Assembly (NCBI GenBank): GCA_905203555.1
Contig: CAJKWK010000038.1
Span: 1 to 26,716, forward strand
Direction: 5' to 3'
Source of the DNA: an uncultured Lachnospiraceae bacterium
GTDB taxonomy: Bacteria; Bacillota; Clostridia; Lachnospirales; Lachnospiraceae
DNA: 26,716 nucleotides
Shown piece by piece: positions 18,287 through 26,552 of this stretch. The translations under genes and the position numbers were made by a program. The notes beneath the pieces were generated by a model. The model had not been told where the DNA came from. It ran no database searches and was given only the letters and a program-made list of their open reading frames with translations. The first letter of the stretch is position 1, and every line of letters begins with the position of its first letter.

Positions 18287-21200
18287 ATGGGAAGACCAGA
18301 AGATTCCAGAGTGAAGATTCCAGCGCTTGTACACTTTACAAGACTTGGATATACCTATATGTCAATTAAAGATAAGGAACGCAATGTTGACTATGATGGT
18401 GATACCAATATTTTTTATAGTCAATTTTTGTCTGCAGTTAATCGAATCAATCAGACCGAATTAACACTTGAAGACGCTAAAAAAATAATTGGTGAACTTA
18501 AAATTAAATTAGACAATGATGATTTGGGGAAATCCTTTTTTAAGATATTGCAATCCGGTATTGATGGAATTAAGTTGATTGATTTTTCCGATATAACAGG
18601 AACAAAGAATGATTATACAGTTGTAACTGAGTTACCATATGAAAATGGAGATGATAATTTTCGTCCGGATATTGTTGTATTGATTAATGGTATACCTTTG
18701 TCATTTATAGAGGTTAAACGACAGAATAATCGAGAGGGCATATTGACAGAAAGAAGCCGGATGGAGAGAAGATTTAGCAATAAGATTTATCGTCGATTTG
18801 TGGGAATTACACAGTTTACAGTATTTTCTAATAATAATGAATATGATGATTCTGATATCGAACCGATTCAAGGAGCTTTTTATGCTTCAAGTAGCTATAA
18901 GAGAATGTTTTTTAGTAAATTCCGTGAGCAAAGAGAAGATGAATTAAAGGCAGATATGAAGCCAATTGTTACGGAAACGGAAGAGTTTGTATTAAGCGAT
19001 AATAATCTAATTGCTATAAAAGGGACACCAGAGTATGTATCTTCTTTATCGGAGAAATCGCCCACAAATCGAATAATTACATCTTTATATACGAAAGAGA
19101 GACTACTGTTTTTACTGAAGTATGGTATCTGTTATAAAACAACAACTAACAAAGATGGAATTACGGAGATAGAGAAGCATATAATGAGATACCCACAATT
19201 GTTTGCAACGTTGGCAATTCGGGATAAGTTGAGAGAAGGAGTCAGAAAAGGTGTAATTTGGCATACGCAGGGGAGTGGAAAAACTGCACTTGCTTATTCA
19301 AACGTACATTTTTTAAGTGACTATTTCAGCAAAGAAGAAGGGAAAATTGCAAAATTCTATTTTATTGTAGATCGTTTAGACTTGGCTGAACAGGCAAAAA
19401 ATGAATTTGAAGCCAGAGGACTTAAAGTAAAGCTGATAAAAGACAAAGAAGAGTTTATTGCAGATATTACAAATCCTGGAGAATCAAATACTAGTGGCAA
19501 AGTTACAATGACTGTCATCAACATTCAGAAATTTTCCAAGGAATCTGTGACAAAGCCATCAGATTATAATGTGGATGTGCAGAGAGTGTACTTTTTAGAT
19601 GAGGCACATCGGAGTTATAATCCAACAGGTTCATTTTTAGCCAACCTGATGGCATCAGACCGTGATGCAGTACAGATAGCACTTACAGGAACACCGCTCA
19701 TAGGAGATGGATACAATACAAAAGATGTATTTGGAAATTATATTCATAAATATTATTATAATCAGTCGATTGCAGATGGATATACATTGAAGTTGATTCG
19801 TGAAGAGATAGAAACAACTTACAAAAACCAGTTGAATGCTACGCTGGATCAAATAGTAAGACAAGGAAGTATTGCTAAGAAAAATTTATATGCACATCCT
19901 AAATTTGTAGAAAAAATGGTTGATTATATTATTCAGGATTTTGAAGAGGGAAGGACTGCTTTAGATTCTTCTATTGGGGCAATGATTGTATGTGATTCTT
20001 CAGAACAGGCTAGAGAGGTGGATAGACAGTTAAAACGCTTTTCTGCTTATACACATGCATTGGTGCTTCATGATGAAGGTACAAAACAAGATAGAAAAAA
20101 TGACCAGGAGGAGTTTAAAAAAGGAAATATAGATATTCTTGTAGTTTACAATATGCTTTTAACAGGGTTTGATGCACCACGATTAAAAAAGCAGTATTTA
20201 GCGAGAATGATAAAAGCTCATAATCTACTTCAGACGTTGACAAGAGTAAATCGTCCGTATAAAGGTTATCATTACGGATATGTTGTTGATTTTGCAAATA
20301 TTAAAGATGAATTTGATAAGACCAATAAGGCATACTTTGATGAATTGCAATCAGAACTTGGAGATGAAGTACAGAATTATAGCAATATATTTAAAAGTAA
20401 AGAAGATATTGAAAAAGACTTGAATGATGTAAAGAATCAACTTTTCTTATATGATACAAGTAATGTGGTTAGTTTTATCAATCAAATTAGTGAGATCGAT
20501 GATAAGAAGCAGTTATTGAATTTACGTCAGGCACTTGAAAATTATAAGGCAATGTATAATTTGATTCGACTGTATGGCTATGAGGACTTGTATACACATT
20601 TTAATGTTGAGAATGCCATTAAATGCTTGAATGAGGTTAATAACCGAATCAGCATCATAAACTTAAAAAACAGTATTGATTCATCTGAAGATATGTCGCA
20701 GATACTTAACATGGCATTGGATCAGATTGATTTTCAATTCCGAAAAATAAAGGAAGAAGAACTAATCATAGCTGATGCATTCCGTGACACCTTGGAGAAA
20801 ACACGAAGAGAAATTGTAGATCGATGTCTTGATCCAAAAGATCCAGAGTATATATCACTTTTGGATGAATTAAAACGAGTATTCAAGAAGAAAAACATTG
20901 AAGAATTGACAGCGGATGAAATGAAACAGATGATGGGGGATTTGAATGCTTTGAAAAAGAAGGCAGAAAAGAGGAATCTTGCAGACAGAATGCTTGCAGT
21001 AAAGTATTCAGGTGATGTTAAGTACATGAGAACACATAAGCGAATTATGAATAGTCCACCACCTATCACAGACGCAGTAACGATACATAGAATTTTAATG
21101 ACAGTTAAGTCTAAGGCAGATGACCAGATTGCTCATAATGAAAACATACTCGATAATGAGGAGTATTTTATAAAATCCTTACAACCAATTATCTTGAGAG

Positions 21201-21301
21201 CGTGTATGGGAGAAAAGGTTAAATTAGATAAACCGCAGCTTATGTTTATAGATAACTGTCTGTCAAAAGAATATATATTAGAAAGGGATTGGGTATCCTG
21301 A
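18287..21301 (+). CDS. hsdR: Type I restriction enzyme R subunit (HsdR)
   Basis: This 1004-residue protein has the usual length for the family. The ATG at 18287 follows GGAGG (18271-18275); the in-frame TTG at 18269 would overlap that site and is rejected. The nuclease domain shows the PD-(D/E)xK pattern RPDIVV (D128), then IEVKRQ (E142, K144). The translocase has Walker A TQGSGKT (K332), DEAH box 438-441, LTGTPL and the motif VI region TLTRVNRPYKG. A helical C-terminal part docks on HsdM/HsdS. With HsdM and HsdS it forms the R2M2S complex, which translocates unmethylated DNA by ATP hydrolysis and cuts far from the recognition site. Key residues are intact, so restriction should be active. 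Its TGA shares one base with the hsdM ATG. Confidence 0.95.
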   Translation: MGRPEDSRVKIPALVHFTRLGYTYMSIKDKERNVDYDGDTNIFYSQFLSAVNRINQTELTLEDAKKIIGELKIKLDNDDLGKSFFKILQSGIDGIKLIDFSDITGTKNDYTVVTELPYENGDDNFRPDIVVLINGIPLSFIEVKRQNNREGILTERSRMERRFSNKIYRRFVGITQFTVFSNNNEYDDSDIEPIQGAFYASSSYKRMFFSKFREQREDELKADMKPIVTETEEFVLSDNNLIAIKGTPEYVSSLSEKSPTNRIITSLYTKERLLFLLKYGICYKTTTNKDGITEIEKHIMRYPQLFATLAIRDKLREGVRKGVIWHTQGSGKTALAYSNVHFLSDYFSKEEGKIAKFYFIVDRLDLAEQAKNEFEARGLKVKLIKDKEEFIADITNPGESNTSGKVTMTVINIQKFSKESVTKPSDYNVDVQRVYFLDEAHRSYNPTGSFLANLMASDRDAVQIALTGTPLIGDGYNTKDVFGNYIHKYYYNQSIADGYTLKLIREEIETTYKNQLNATLDQIVRQGSIAKKNLYAHPKFVEKMVDYIIQDFEEGRTALDSSIGAMIVCDSSEQAREVDRQLKRFSAYTHALVLHDEGTKQDRKNDQEEFKKGNIDILVVYNMLLTGFDAPRLKKQYLARMIKAHNLLQTLTRVNRPYKGYHYGYVVDFANIKDEFDKTNKAYFDELQSELGDEVQNYSNIFKSKEDIEKDLNDVKNQLFLYDTSNVVSFINQISEIDDKKQLLNLRQALENYKAMYNLIRLYGYEDLYTHFNVENAIKCLNEVNNRISIINLKNSIDSSEDMSQILNMALDQIDFQFRKIKEEELIIADAFRDTLEKTRREIVDRCLDPKDPEYISLLDELKRVFKKKNIEELTADEMKQMMGDLNALKKKAEKRNLADRMLAVKYSGDVKYMRTHKRIMNSPPPITDAVTIHRILMTVKSKADDQIAHNENILDNEEYFIKSLQPIILRACMGEKVKLDKPQLMFIDNCLSKEYILERDWVS

Positions 21302-22938
21302 TGACTACTGAAACGATAATAGCAAATACAAAACAGATGATCGATGATCTAAAGACTGTATGTGCCAATTTTGGACTGGGCAATGCAAGTAGCGAATATA
21401 AGATTATTACAGAGATTTTTCTGTATAAATTTTTAAATGACAAGTTTCTTTATGAGGTACAGCAAGCAGAAGAATCATTAAAAGATTCCGATAACGTCGA
21501 ACAGGCTTTAAATGATATGTCAGAAGACGATTATGAAATGCTTATGATGCTTTTGCCACCAGCAACTGCAAAACTAAAAAAGGAACATTTTATATCATAT
21601 CTGTTCAATCATAAGAATGATGATAAATTTAATGAACTATTTGATTCAACTTTATGGGATATTTCCAATACTAATTTGGATGTGTTTTCCGTAAGTACCG
21701 GATCAGGAGATAAGATCCGATTATTTGATGAACATTTATCACAAAATGTTACGGAATCAAATCGCAGATCGGATTTTTGTAAAGCAATGATTGATAAATT
21801 GGTGACATTTAGCTTTGCAGATGCGTTTTCGCAAAAGTATGATTTTTTTGCAACCATTTTTGAATATTTAATCAAAGATTATAATAAAGATTTTGGTAAA
21901 TATGCAGAGTATTATACCCCACATTCTATTGCAAGTATTATTGCAAGAATCATGGTCCCAGAAGGAACACAGAATGTAACGGTATATGATCCAGCTGCAG
22001 GTTCTGGAACGCTGGTTCTTGCTCTTGCACATGAAATCGGTGAGAGTAATTGTACAATTTATACACAAGATATTTCGCAGAAGTCTAATGAATTTTTGAG
22101 ATTGAATCTAATTTTAAATAATCTTGTACATTCACTTGGACATGTGGTACATGGGGATACACTTCTTTCCCCACAACATTTGAATCGTCAGAAGAATGGA
22201 TTGATGAAATTTGATTATATTGTCAGCAATCCACCATTTAATGTGGATTTTTCTGACAACAGAGATACCCTTGCAGGTGATATTTATAAAGAAAGATTCT
22301 GGGCAGGAGTGCCAAATGTTCCAAATAAGAAAAAAGATAGTATGGCTATTTATCAGATGTTTTTGCAGCATATTATTTTCTCCATGAAAGAGAGTGGAGG
22401 TAAGGCTGCAGTTGTAGTACCAACCGGTTTTTTAACAGCAGGTACGGGAATACCTAAAAAAATAAGAGAACGTATTGTAAAGGAAAGAATGCTTCGAGGT
22501 GTTGTGTCGATGCCAAGTAATATCTTTGCAACAACTGGAACAAACGTATCGGTTGTCTTTTTGGACAATACTAAAAAGTACGAGCAAGCAATTTTGATGG
22601 ATGCGTCTAAGCTTGGAACCAAGGTTAAGATTGATGGAAAAAATCAGAGAACAGTGCTTTCACCTGAAGAAATCGAGGACATTATCCATACCTTTAATAA
22701 CTTTGAATCAAAGGATGATTTTTCTGTAGTCGTTGATTATGAGAAGATAGAGCAGAAAAAGTGTTCATTTAGTGCAGGGCAATATTTTGAAGTAAAGATC
22801 GAGTACGTTGAACTGACTCAGGAAGAATTTAAAGCGAAAATGGATGGATATGCGGAAAAACTAACAGAATTGTTTGCGGAAGGAAATGCGTTGCAAGCGG
22901 AGATTATAGAACAATTGAAGAAGGTGAAATATGAGTAA
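21301..22938 (+). CDS. hsdM: Type I DNA adenine methyltransferase subunit (HsdM)
   Basis: This 545-residue gamma-class N6-adenine methyltransferase uses S-adenosylmethionine to modify the adenines that HsdS selects. An N-terminal helical domain (about 1-160) precedes motif I DPAAGSG (230-236) and catalytic motif IV SNPPF (N310 to F313). The C-terminus is a coiled coil (EEFKAKMDGYAEKLTELF) of the kind that contacts HsdS. I chose the ATG at 21301, which overlaps the hsdR stop by one base (TGATG) and has GAAAGGG about 13 bases upstream; a TTG at 21289 would lie too close to that site. The last 8 bases overlap the hsdS start (ATGAGTAA), pointing to translational coupling. The gene appears intact. 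Confidence 0.95.
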   Translation: MTTETIIANTKQMIDDLKTVCANFGLGNASSEYKIITEIFLYKFLNDKFLYEVQQAEESLKDSDNVEQALNDMSEDDYEMLMMLLPPATAKLKKEHFISYLFNHKNDDKFNELFDSTLWDISNTNLDVFSVSTGSGDKIRLFDEHLSQNVTESNRRSDFCKAMIDKLVTFSFADAFSQKYDFFATIFEYLIKDYNKDFGKYAEYYTPHSIASIIARIMVPEGTQNVTVYDPAAGSGTLVLALAHEIGESNCTIYTQDISQKSNEFLRLNLILNNLVHSLGHVVHGDTLLSPQHLNRQKNGLMKFDYIVSNPPFNVDFSDNRDTLAGDIYKERFWAGVPNVPNKKKDSMAIYQMFLQHIIFSMKESGGKAAVVVPTGFLTAGTGIPKKIRERIVKERMLRGVVSMPSNIFATTGTNVSVVFLDNTKKYEQAILMDASKLGTKVKIDGKNQRTVLSPEEIEDIIHTFNNFESKDDFSVVVDYEKIEQKKCSFSAGQYFEVKIEYVELTQEEFKAKMDGYAEKLTELFAEGNALQAEIIEQLKKVKYE

Positions 22939-23488
22939 TAGAAGAGTGCGTCTGGCAGATATTGCTGAATTAACCGTGGGTTATGTTGGGAACATGGCAA
23001 AACAATATACAGATACGGGTGTAAAATTCCTTCGTTCGCTTAACATAAAGCCATTTCATATAGTAGAGGATGATTTGAAATATATTTCCGAAGAGTTTAG
23101 TGGATCATTGAGCAAATCAATTCTTCACGAGAACGATTTGATAATAGTAAGAACTGGAATGCCTGGAACTTGTTGTGTTGTACCAAAAGAGTACGAAAAT
23201 TGTAATTGTGCAGACGTGGTTATTGTAAGACCGAATTTAAAAAAAGTAAATCCACATTATTTGGCAGCATATATTAACGTATGGGGAAAAAAACAAGTAG
23301 AAAATAATAAAGTTGGCGCTATACAGAAACATTTCAACGTTAAATCAGCAGAAGAAATGTTGATTGATTTGCCGGATTTAGAACAGCAATATAAGGTGGC
23401 AAAAGTTTTGACAGATCTGAATGGCAAGATTTTTATCAATGAGAAGATAAATGATTATTTAGCGTATCAATCTTCAATGGTGGCTTGA
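22931..23488 (+). CDS. hsdS: HsdS copy 1, N-terminal half only (first recognition domain, OFF state)
   Basis: The specificity subunit normally has two target recognition domains and about 400-430 residues; this frame has 185. Residues 1 to about 145 form one recognition domain (RLADIAELTVGY, DLIIVRTGMPG, PDLEQQYKVAKVL). The central conserved helix follows, up to INDYL (173-177). Here homology stops: the last residues AYQSSMVA are translated from the reverse complement of another hsdS 3' end, and TGA follows. This is not a random frameshift. The breakpoint coincides with a 16-base inverted site, and the missing half lies in reverse at 23467-24213. Inversion would give a 420-residue HsdS in frame. 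In the present state the product could be inactive, or could work as a half-subunit dimer, as known for truncated HsdS of EcoDXXI and EcoR124I. Confidence 0.9.
   Translation: MSNRRVRLADIAELTVGYVGNMAKQYTDTGVKFLRSLNIKPFHIVEDDLKYISEEFSGSLSKSILHENDLIIVRTGMPGTCCVVPKEYENCNCADVVIVRPNLKKVNPHYLAAYINVWGKKQVENNKVGAIQKHFNVKSAEEMLIDLPDLEQQYKVAKVLTDLNGKIFINEKINDYLAYQSSMVA
23447..23462 (+). repeat. Recombination site 1 (forward) inside hsdS copy 1
   Basis: ATAAATGATTATTTAG, reading I-N-D-Y-L in the hsdS frame. It matches site 2 in inverse orientation and site 3 in direct orientation over all 16 bases. The core TAAAT-GATT-ATTTA is nearly palindromic: two 5-base arms around an asymmetric GATT. Similarity to copy 1 coding sequence ends right after it, which marks the exchange point. 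Confidence 0.85.
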
Positions 23489-23520
23489 CCATTCATGAGC
23501 ATCGGAAGGAGCCAGTCACG
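23448..23520 (+). repeat. Left arm of a 73-base imperfect inverted repeat
   Basis: Positions 23448-23520 match the reverse complement of 26499-26571 at 65 of 73 bases. The repeat covers site 1/site 4, the hsdS stop region and the codons for the shared end DWLLPMLMNGQATIED. It shows that what follows site 1 is the reversed 3' end of an hsdS gene. It could also support homologous inversion of the 3.1 kb in between. Confidence 0.85.
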
Positions 23521-24213
23521 TAAATTGGATAACCTTTGAATTTCCTCATAATTCTTTGATTTTAAAGGAAATATAGATGCAAGCCTTTCTTCAAATTTTA
23601 AAATGACAGATAATGGTGGTACACATAGTTCTGTTTCCAGAAGGGTATTTATACGGATGCCTTTAAAAATACTTCCAGTAGAGCTAGATGTTGCATGTTT
23701 AATAAAAGCATCACTCATAAAATATAAATACAAAAATGCTGGCGTAATAATATCAGTGTTTGCACGAATTGAAAATACAGATTCGTTGATATCCCAATCC
23801 GTAGGTTCTGATTGAATGAGGTAGCAACGTCCTAATGGGGCGATACTTGCAAATAAGATATCTCCTATTTGAATATCAGATCTGTTATGAACGATAGTTC
23901 GTGCAGATTCATCAATAGTGTCACAACCTGTAAAATCTAAAGTTCCATTAGGAGTCAGATTTTTTACAGTAATGTATTTTATATCACCTGTTCCTAGTTT
24001 AAAATTATCTCTTGGGTTCAAACCAGTGCAAATATTTGAAATAATATCTTGTACTTTACAAAATGTCCAGCTTTCTGGAATAATGTGACCATTAGAATTT
24101 ACCATTTTACCGCCGGAGGACTTATATGGTTTACCATTTTCATTCGGAAAATCAAACTGTACAAACCAATAGTCATAGATGGCCTTTGCCATCTCTTCTA
24201 AATAATCATTTAT
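23467..24213 (-). pseudogene. Silent C-terminal half of HsdS, reversed cassette (second recognition domain)
   Basis: Read on the minus strand from 24213, the frame gives INDYLEEMAKAIYDYWF, then the linker VQFDFPNENGKPYKSSGG, a complete second recognition domain (TFCKVQDIISNICTG, GDILFASIAPLGRC) and the end LRDWLLPMLMNGQATIED with TGA at 23469-23467. It totals 248 codons. The frame stays open to an ATG at 24300, but the extra 29 residues are antisense to the recombinase leader and show no HsdS similarity or ribosome binding site, so I regard the cassette as untranslated in this orientation. It is intact, not decayed: a storage form that becomes coding when the segment inverts. Its recognition domain differs from that of hsdS copy 2, so it should give a different DNA specificity. 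Confidence 0.85.
24198..24213 (-). repeat. Recombination site 2 (reverse)
   Basis: CTAAATAATCATTTAT on the + strand, the exact reverse complement of site 1. It encodes INDYL of the silent half on the minus strand. It lies 85 bases before the recombinase start, so it separates the invertible segment from the recombinase leader. Confidence 0.85.
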
Positions 24214-24298
24214 AATATAACAAAGTACTCTTGAAAGTGGCGAGAGCAAATACAAGAACTCCGCTTCATCGTGGTTCTCATAGTAAAAGGAGAAACAC

Positions 24299-25285
24299 AT
24301 GAAAGAGAAACTTATATCTGAGATTATGAAAGAAATGCTTCCGTCACTTGATAATGAACAATTAAAAAAATTAAAAGATACATTGGAAGTACATTTTTAC
24401 AATGTATCCATTATATCTCGGCAGGAAATTGCTATAGAAAAAGAAGAATTAGACTATTTAGCAGTATTTTTATCAGCAAAAAGGATAGAAGGATGCTCAG
24501 AAAAAACATTAATGTATTATAAAAGTACAATACAGCAAATGCTCGAAAGCGTAGGAAAGTCAGTATGTACCATAGTTACTGAAGATCTTAGATCTTACTT
24601 GGCGGAATACCAGTGCAAAAAAGAGGCGAGCAAAGTGACAATAGATAATATCAGAAGAATATTTTCGAGTTTTTTTGCTTGGCTAGAAGATGAAGATTAT
24701 ATTATTAAGAGTCCTGTAAGAAGAATACATAGAATTAAGGCTGCAAGTACAATAAAGGAAACATACACAGATGAGCAGTTGGAATCTATGAGAGATAATT
24801 GTGATAATCTTAGAGATTTGGCACTGATTGATATTTTGGCATCAACAGGAATGCGTGTGGGCGAATTAGTGTTGTTAAACAAGGATGATATTTCATTTGA
24901 TGAAAGAGAATGTGTTGTCTTTGGTAAGGGAGATAAAGAACGAATGGTATATTTTGACGCAAGAACAAAAATTCATTTGCAAAATTATCTTGATTCCAGA
25001 TCGGATAGTAATGAAGCGTTATTTGTTTCGCTTAAAGCACCATATAATCGAATGAAAATAGGTGGGATAGAGTTAAGACTTCGTGAAATGGGAAAGAAGT
25101 TAAACATAGAGAAGGTTCATCCACATAAGTTCCGGCGTACATTAGCAACGGTTGCAATTGATAAGGGGATGCCGATAGAGCAGTTACAAAAATTATTAGG
25201 ACATCAACGTATAGATACGACATTGCAATATGCGATGGTTAAACAGAGTAATGTTAAGATTGCACACAGGAAATATATTGGATAG
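24299..25285 (+). CDS. Tyrosine recombinase, putative hsdS invertase (Xer/CreX/PsrA-like)
   Basis: This 328-residue protein starts at the ATG at 24299, 6 bases after AAAAGGAG. A short extra N-terminal helix region (about 1-55) precedes a SAM-like core-binding domain (about 60-150) and the catalytic domain. All catalytic residues are visible: Arg186 (STGMRVGE), Lys210 (FGKGDKER), His276 and Arg279 (HPHKFRR), His302 (LGHQR) and the nucleophile Tyr311 (TTLQYAMV). Enzymes of this kind next to rearranging type I hsdS genes (CreX of SpnIII, Tsr in Bacteroides) invert the hsdS segments. Here it lies between the silent half and hsdS copy 2, inside the set of four sites. No clear promoter is seen in the 85 bases between site 2 and the start, so it may depend on read-through from the hsd operon. 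It is not the ICE integrase as far as context shows. Confidence 0.92.
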   Translation: MKEKLISEIMKEMLPSLDNEQLKKLKDTLEVHFYNVSIISRQEIAIEKEELDYLAVFLSAKRIEGCSEKTLMYYKSTIQQMLESVGKSVCTIVTEDLRSYLAEYQCKKEASKVTIDNIRRIFSSFFAWLEDEDYIIKSPVRRIHRIKAASTIKETYTDEQLESMRDNCDNLRDLALIDILASTGMRVGELVLLNKDDISFDERECVVFGKGDKERMVYFDARTKIHLQNYLDSRSDSNEALFVSLKAPYNRMKIGGIELRLREMGKKLNIEKVHPHKFRRTLATVAIDKGMPIEQLQKLLGHQRIDTTLQYAMVKQSNVKIAHRKYIG

Positions 25286-25295
25286 GAGAAGTTTA

Positions 25296-26552
25296 GTGAA
25301 AACGTTAAAATTGAAAGAAATTTCTGAATTGAAAACAGGTCCGTTTGGTACGCAATTCAGTGCAAAAGAATATGTATCTGAGGGAATACCTGTAATTAAT
25401 GTTAAAAATATAGGTTATGGGAAGATTATCTCTGAGGGACTTGATTATGTTGGAAATAGTACATTGGAAAGATTGTCAGAACATAAATTGAAAACTGGAG
25501 ATATTGTTTTTGGAAGAAAAGGTTCAGTAGACAGACATTGCTTAATTACAAAAGAGCAAGATGGATGGATGCAAGGATCGGATTGTATACGTGTAAGATT
25601 GACAGATGAGTCAGTTTACTCAAATTTTATATCATACTATTTATTGACAGATGCAGTAAAGACAAAGATTAACAATTCTGCTGTAGGATCCACAATGGCT
25701 TCGCTCAATACAGATATTTTAGGTGATGTAGATATAAACTTACCTGGTTATGAGGAACAATATAAAATTGCATCGGTATTATCCACTATCGATCAGAAAA
25801 TAGAAAAGAATAAAGAGATAAATGATTATTTAGAGCAGCAACTCCAGCTGTTGTATGATTATTGGTTCACTCAATATAATTTTCCTAACGAGGACGGACA
25901 ACCATACAAGGCTTCAAATGGGCTAATGGTATGGAATAAAATGATTAATCATCTAATTCCAGCCGATTGGAAAGTCAATCCACTGAGTACAATATGCTCT
26001 TTTCGTAACGGTGTTAACTACGACAAAAATGTTGATGGTAATACCATATATAAAATTATTAATGTACGAAACATTTCATCTTCTACGCTTTTTCTTGACG
26101 AAAGCAATTTTGATGAGATATGTCTTCCAAAGCAACAAGGTGATAAATACTGTGTATCTGATGAGAGCATTATCATTGCCCGTAGTGGGATACCAGGAGC
26201 TACAAGAATATTATGCAATCCAGGTAGTAATATAATTTTTTGTGGATTTATTATTTGTTGTACACCATATGATGATACCTTACAAAACTACTTAACATTA
26301 TATTTAAGACAATTTGAAGGTAGTTCCGCAACTCAAACCGGTGGTTCCATTTTGAAGAATGTAAGTCAAGAAACTCTGAAAAATTTGATTGTGCCTATTC
26401 CACCACAATCACTTTTAAATCAGTTCAATGATTCAATATTACCTATATATAATCTTATCAATAGCAACACCAAAGAAAATGTGCAGCTCATCACTCTCCG
26501 AGACTGGCTTCTTCCAATGTTAATGAATGGTCAAGCCACCATCGAAGATTGA
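25296..26552 (+). CDS. hsdS: HsdS copy 2, complete specificity subunit (ON state)
   Basis: This 418-residue protein has both recognition domains. Domain 1 (about 1-150: LKEISELKTGPFGTQF, GDIVFGRKGSVDRH) is followed by the central helix with INDYL (175-179) and YDYWFTQYNFPNEDG. Domain 2 (about 225-385: STICSFRNGVNY, ESIIIARSGIPGATR) leads to the end RDWLLPMLMNGQATIED. The start is GTG at 25296, 10 bases after the recombinase stop and 5 bases after TAGGAG; an ATG at 25230 lies inside the recombinase gene in another frame and is rejected. Its own start and ribosome binding site suggest it is expressed, unlike the silent hsdS pieces in pneumococcal SpnIII. It should direct HsdM/HsdR to a bipartite site. 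Both recognition domains differ from those of copy 1. Confidence 0.9.
   Translation: MKTLKLKEISELKTGPFGTQFSAKEYVSEGIPVINVKNIGYGKIISEGLDYVGNSTLERLSEHKLKTGDIVFGRKGSVDRHCLITKEQDGWMQGSDCIRVRLTDESVYSNFISYYLLTDAVKTKINNSAVGSTMASLNTDILGDVDINLPGYEEQYKIASVLSTIDQKIEKNKEINDYLEQQLQLLYDYWFTQYNFPNEDGQPYKASNGLMVWNKMINHLIPADWKVNPLSTICSFRNGVNYDKNVDGNTIYKIINVRNISSSTLFLDESNFDEICLPKQQGDKYCVSDESIIIARSGIPGATRILCNPGSNIIFCGFIICCTPYDDTLQNYLTLYLRQFEGSSATQTGGSILKNVSQETLKNLIVPIPPQSLLNQFNDSILPIYNLINSNTKENVQLITLRDWLLPMLMNGQATIED
25818..25833 (+). repeat. Recombination site 3 (forward) inside hsdS copy 2
   Basis: ATAAATGATTATTTAG, again encoding INDYL in the hsdS frame. It is identical to site 1 over 18 bases (25816-25833) and is the reverse complement of site 2. 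Confidence 0.85.

Larger units (their letters stand above)
23447..24213. other. Invertible DNA segment 1 (currently OFF)
   Basis: This 767-base segment is bounded by exact 16-base inverted repeats (23447-23462 and 24198-24213). It carries the second half of hsdS copy 1 in reverse. Turning it round joins residues 1-172 of copy 1 to 248 codons on the other strand, without frame change, because both sites have the same codon phase. The recombinase next to it is the obvious enzyme. That it is presently OFF is seen directly; that it flips is an inference. Confidence 0.85.

Noticed and set aside
23461..23488. hsdS copy 1 as a simple frameshift or nonsense pseudogene
   Set aside because: The sequence after the break is the reversed 3' end of an hsdS gene, and the missing half is intact nearby; inversion explains it fully.
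24231..24260. TTGAAA at 24231 as the -35 box of a recombinase promoter
   Set aside because: No acceptable -10 box at 16-18 bases spacing; the nearest AT-rich hexamers fit poorly.
24244..24284. AGAAC...GTTCT inverted repeat in the recombinase leader as an operator
   Set aside because: Only 5 bp per arm with a 14-base gap; it could easily arise by chance and no promoter is aligned with it.
24214..24300. N-terminal extension of the minus-strand hsdS half up to an ATG at 24300
   Set aside because: The 29 extra residues are antisense to the recombinase leader, lack HsdS similarity, and stop matching exactly at recombination site 2.
24299..25285. The tyrosine recombinase as the ICE integrase next to an attachment site
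   Set aside because: It lies between hsdS pieces with inverted copies of a site in hsdS itself; no attachment-site-like tRNA end or separate direct repeat is seen.
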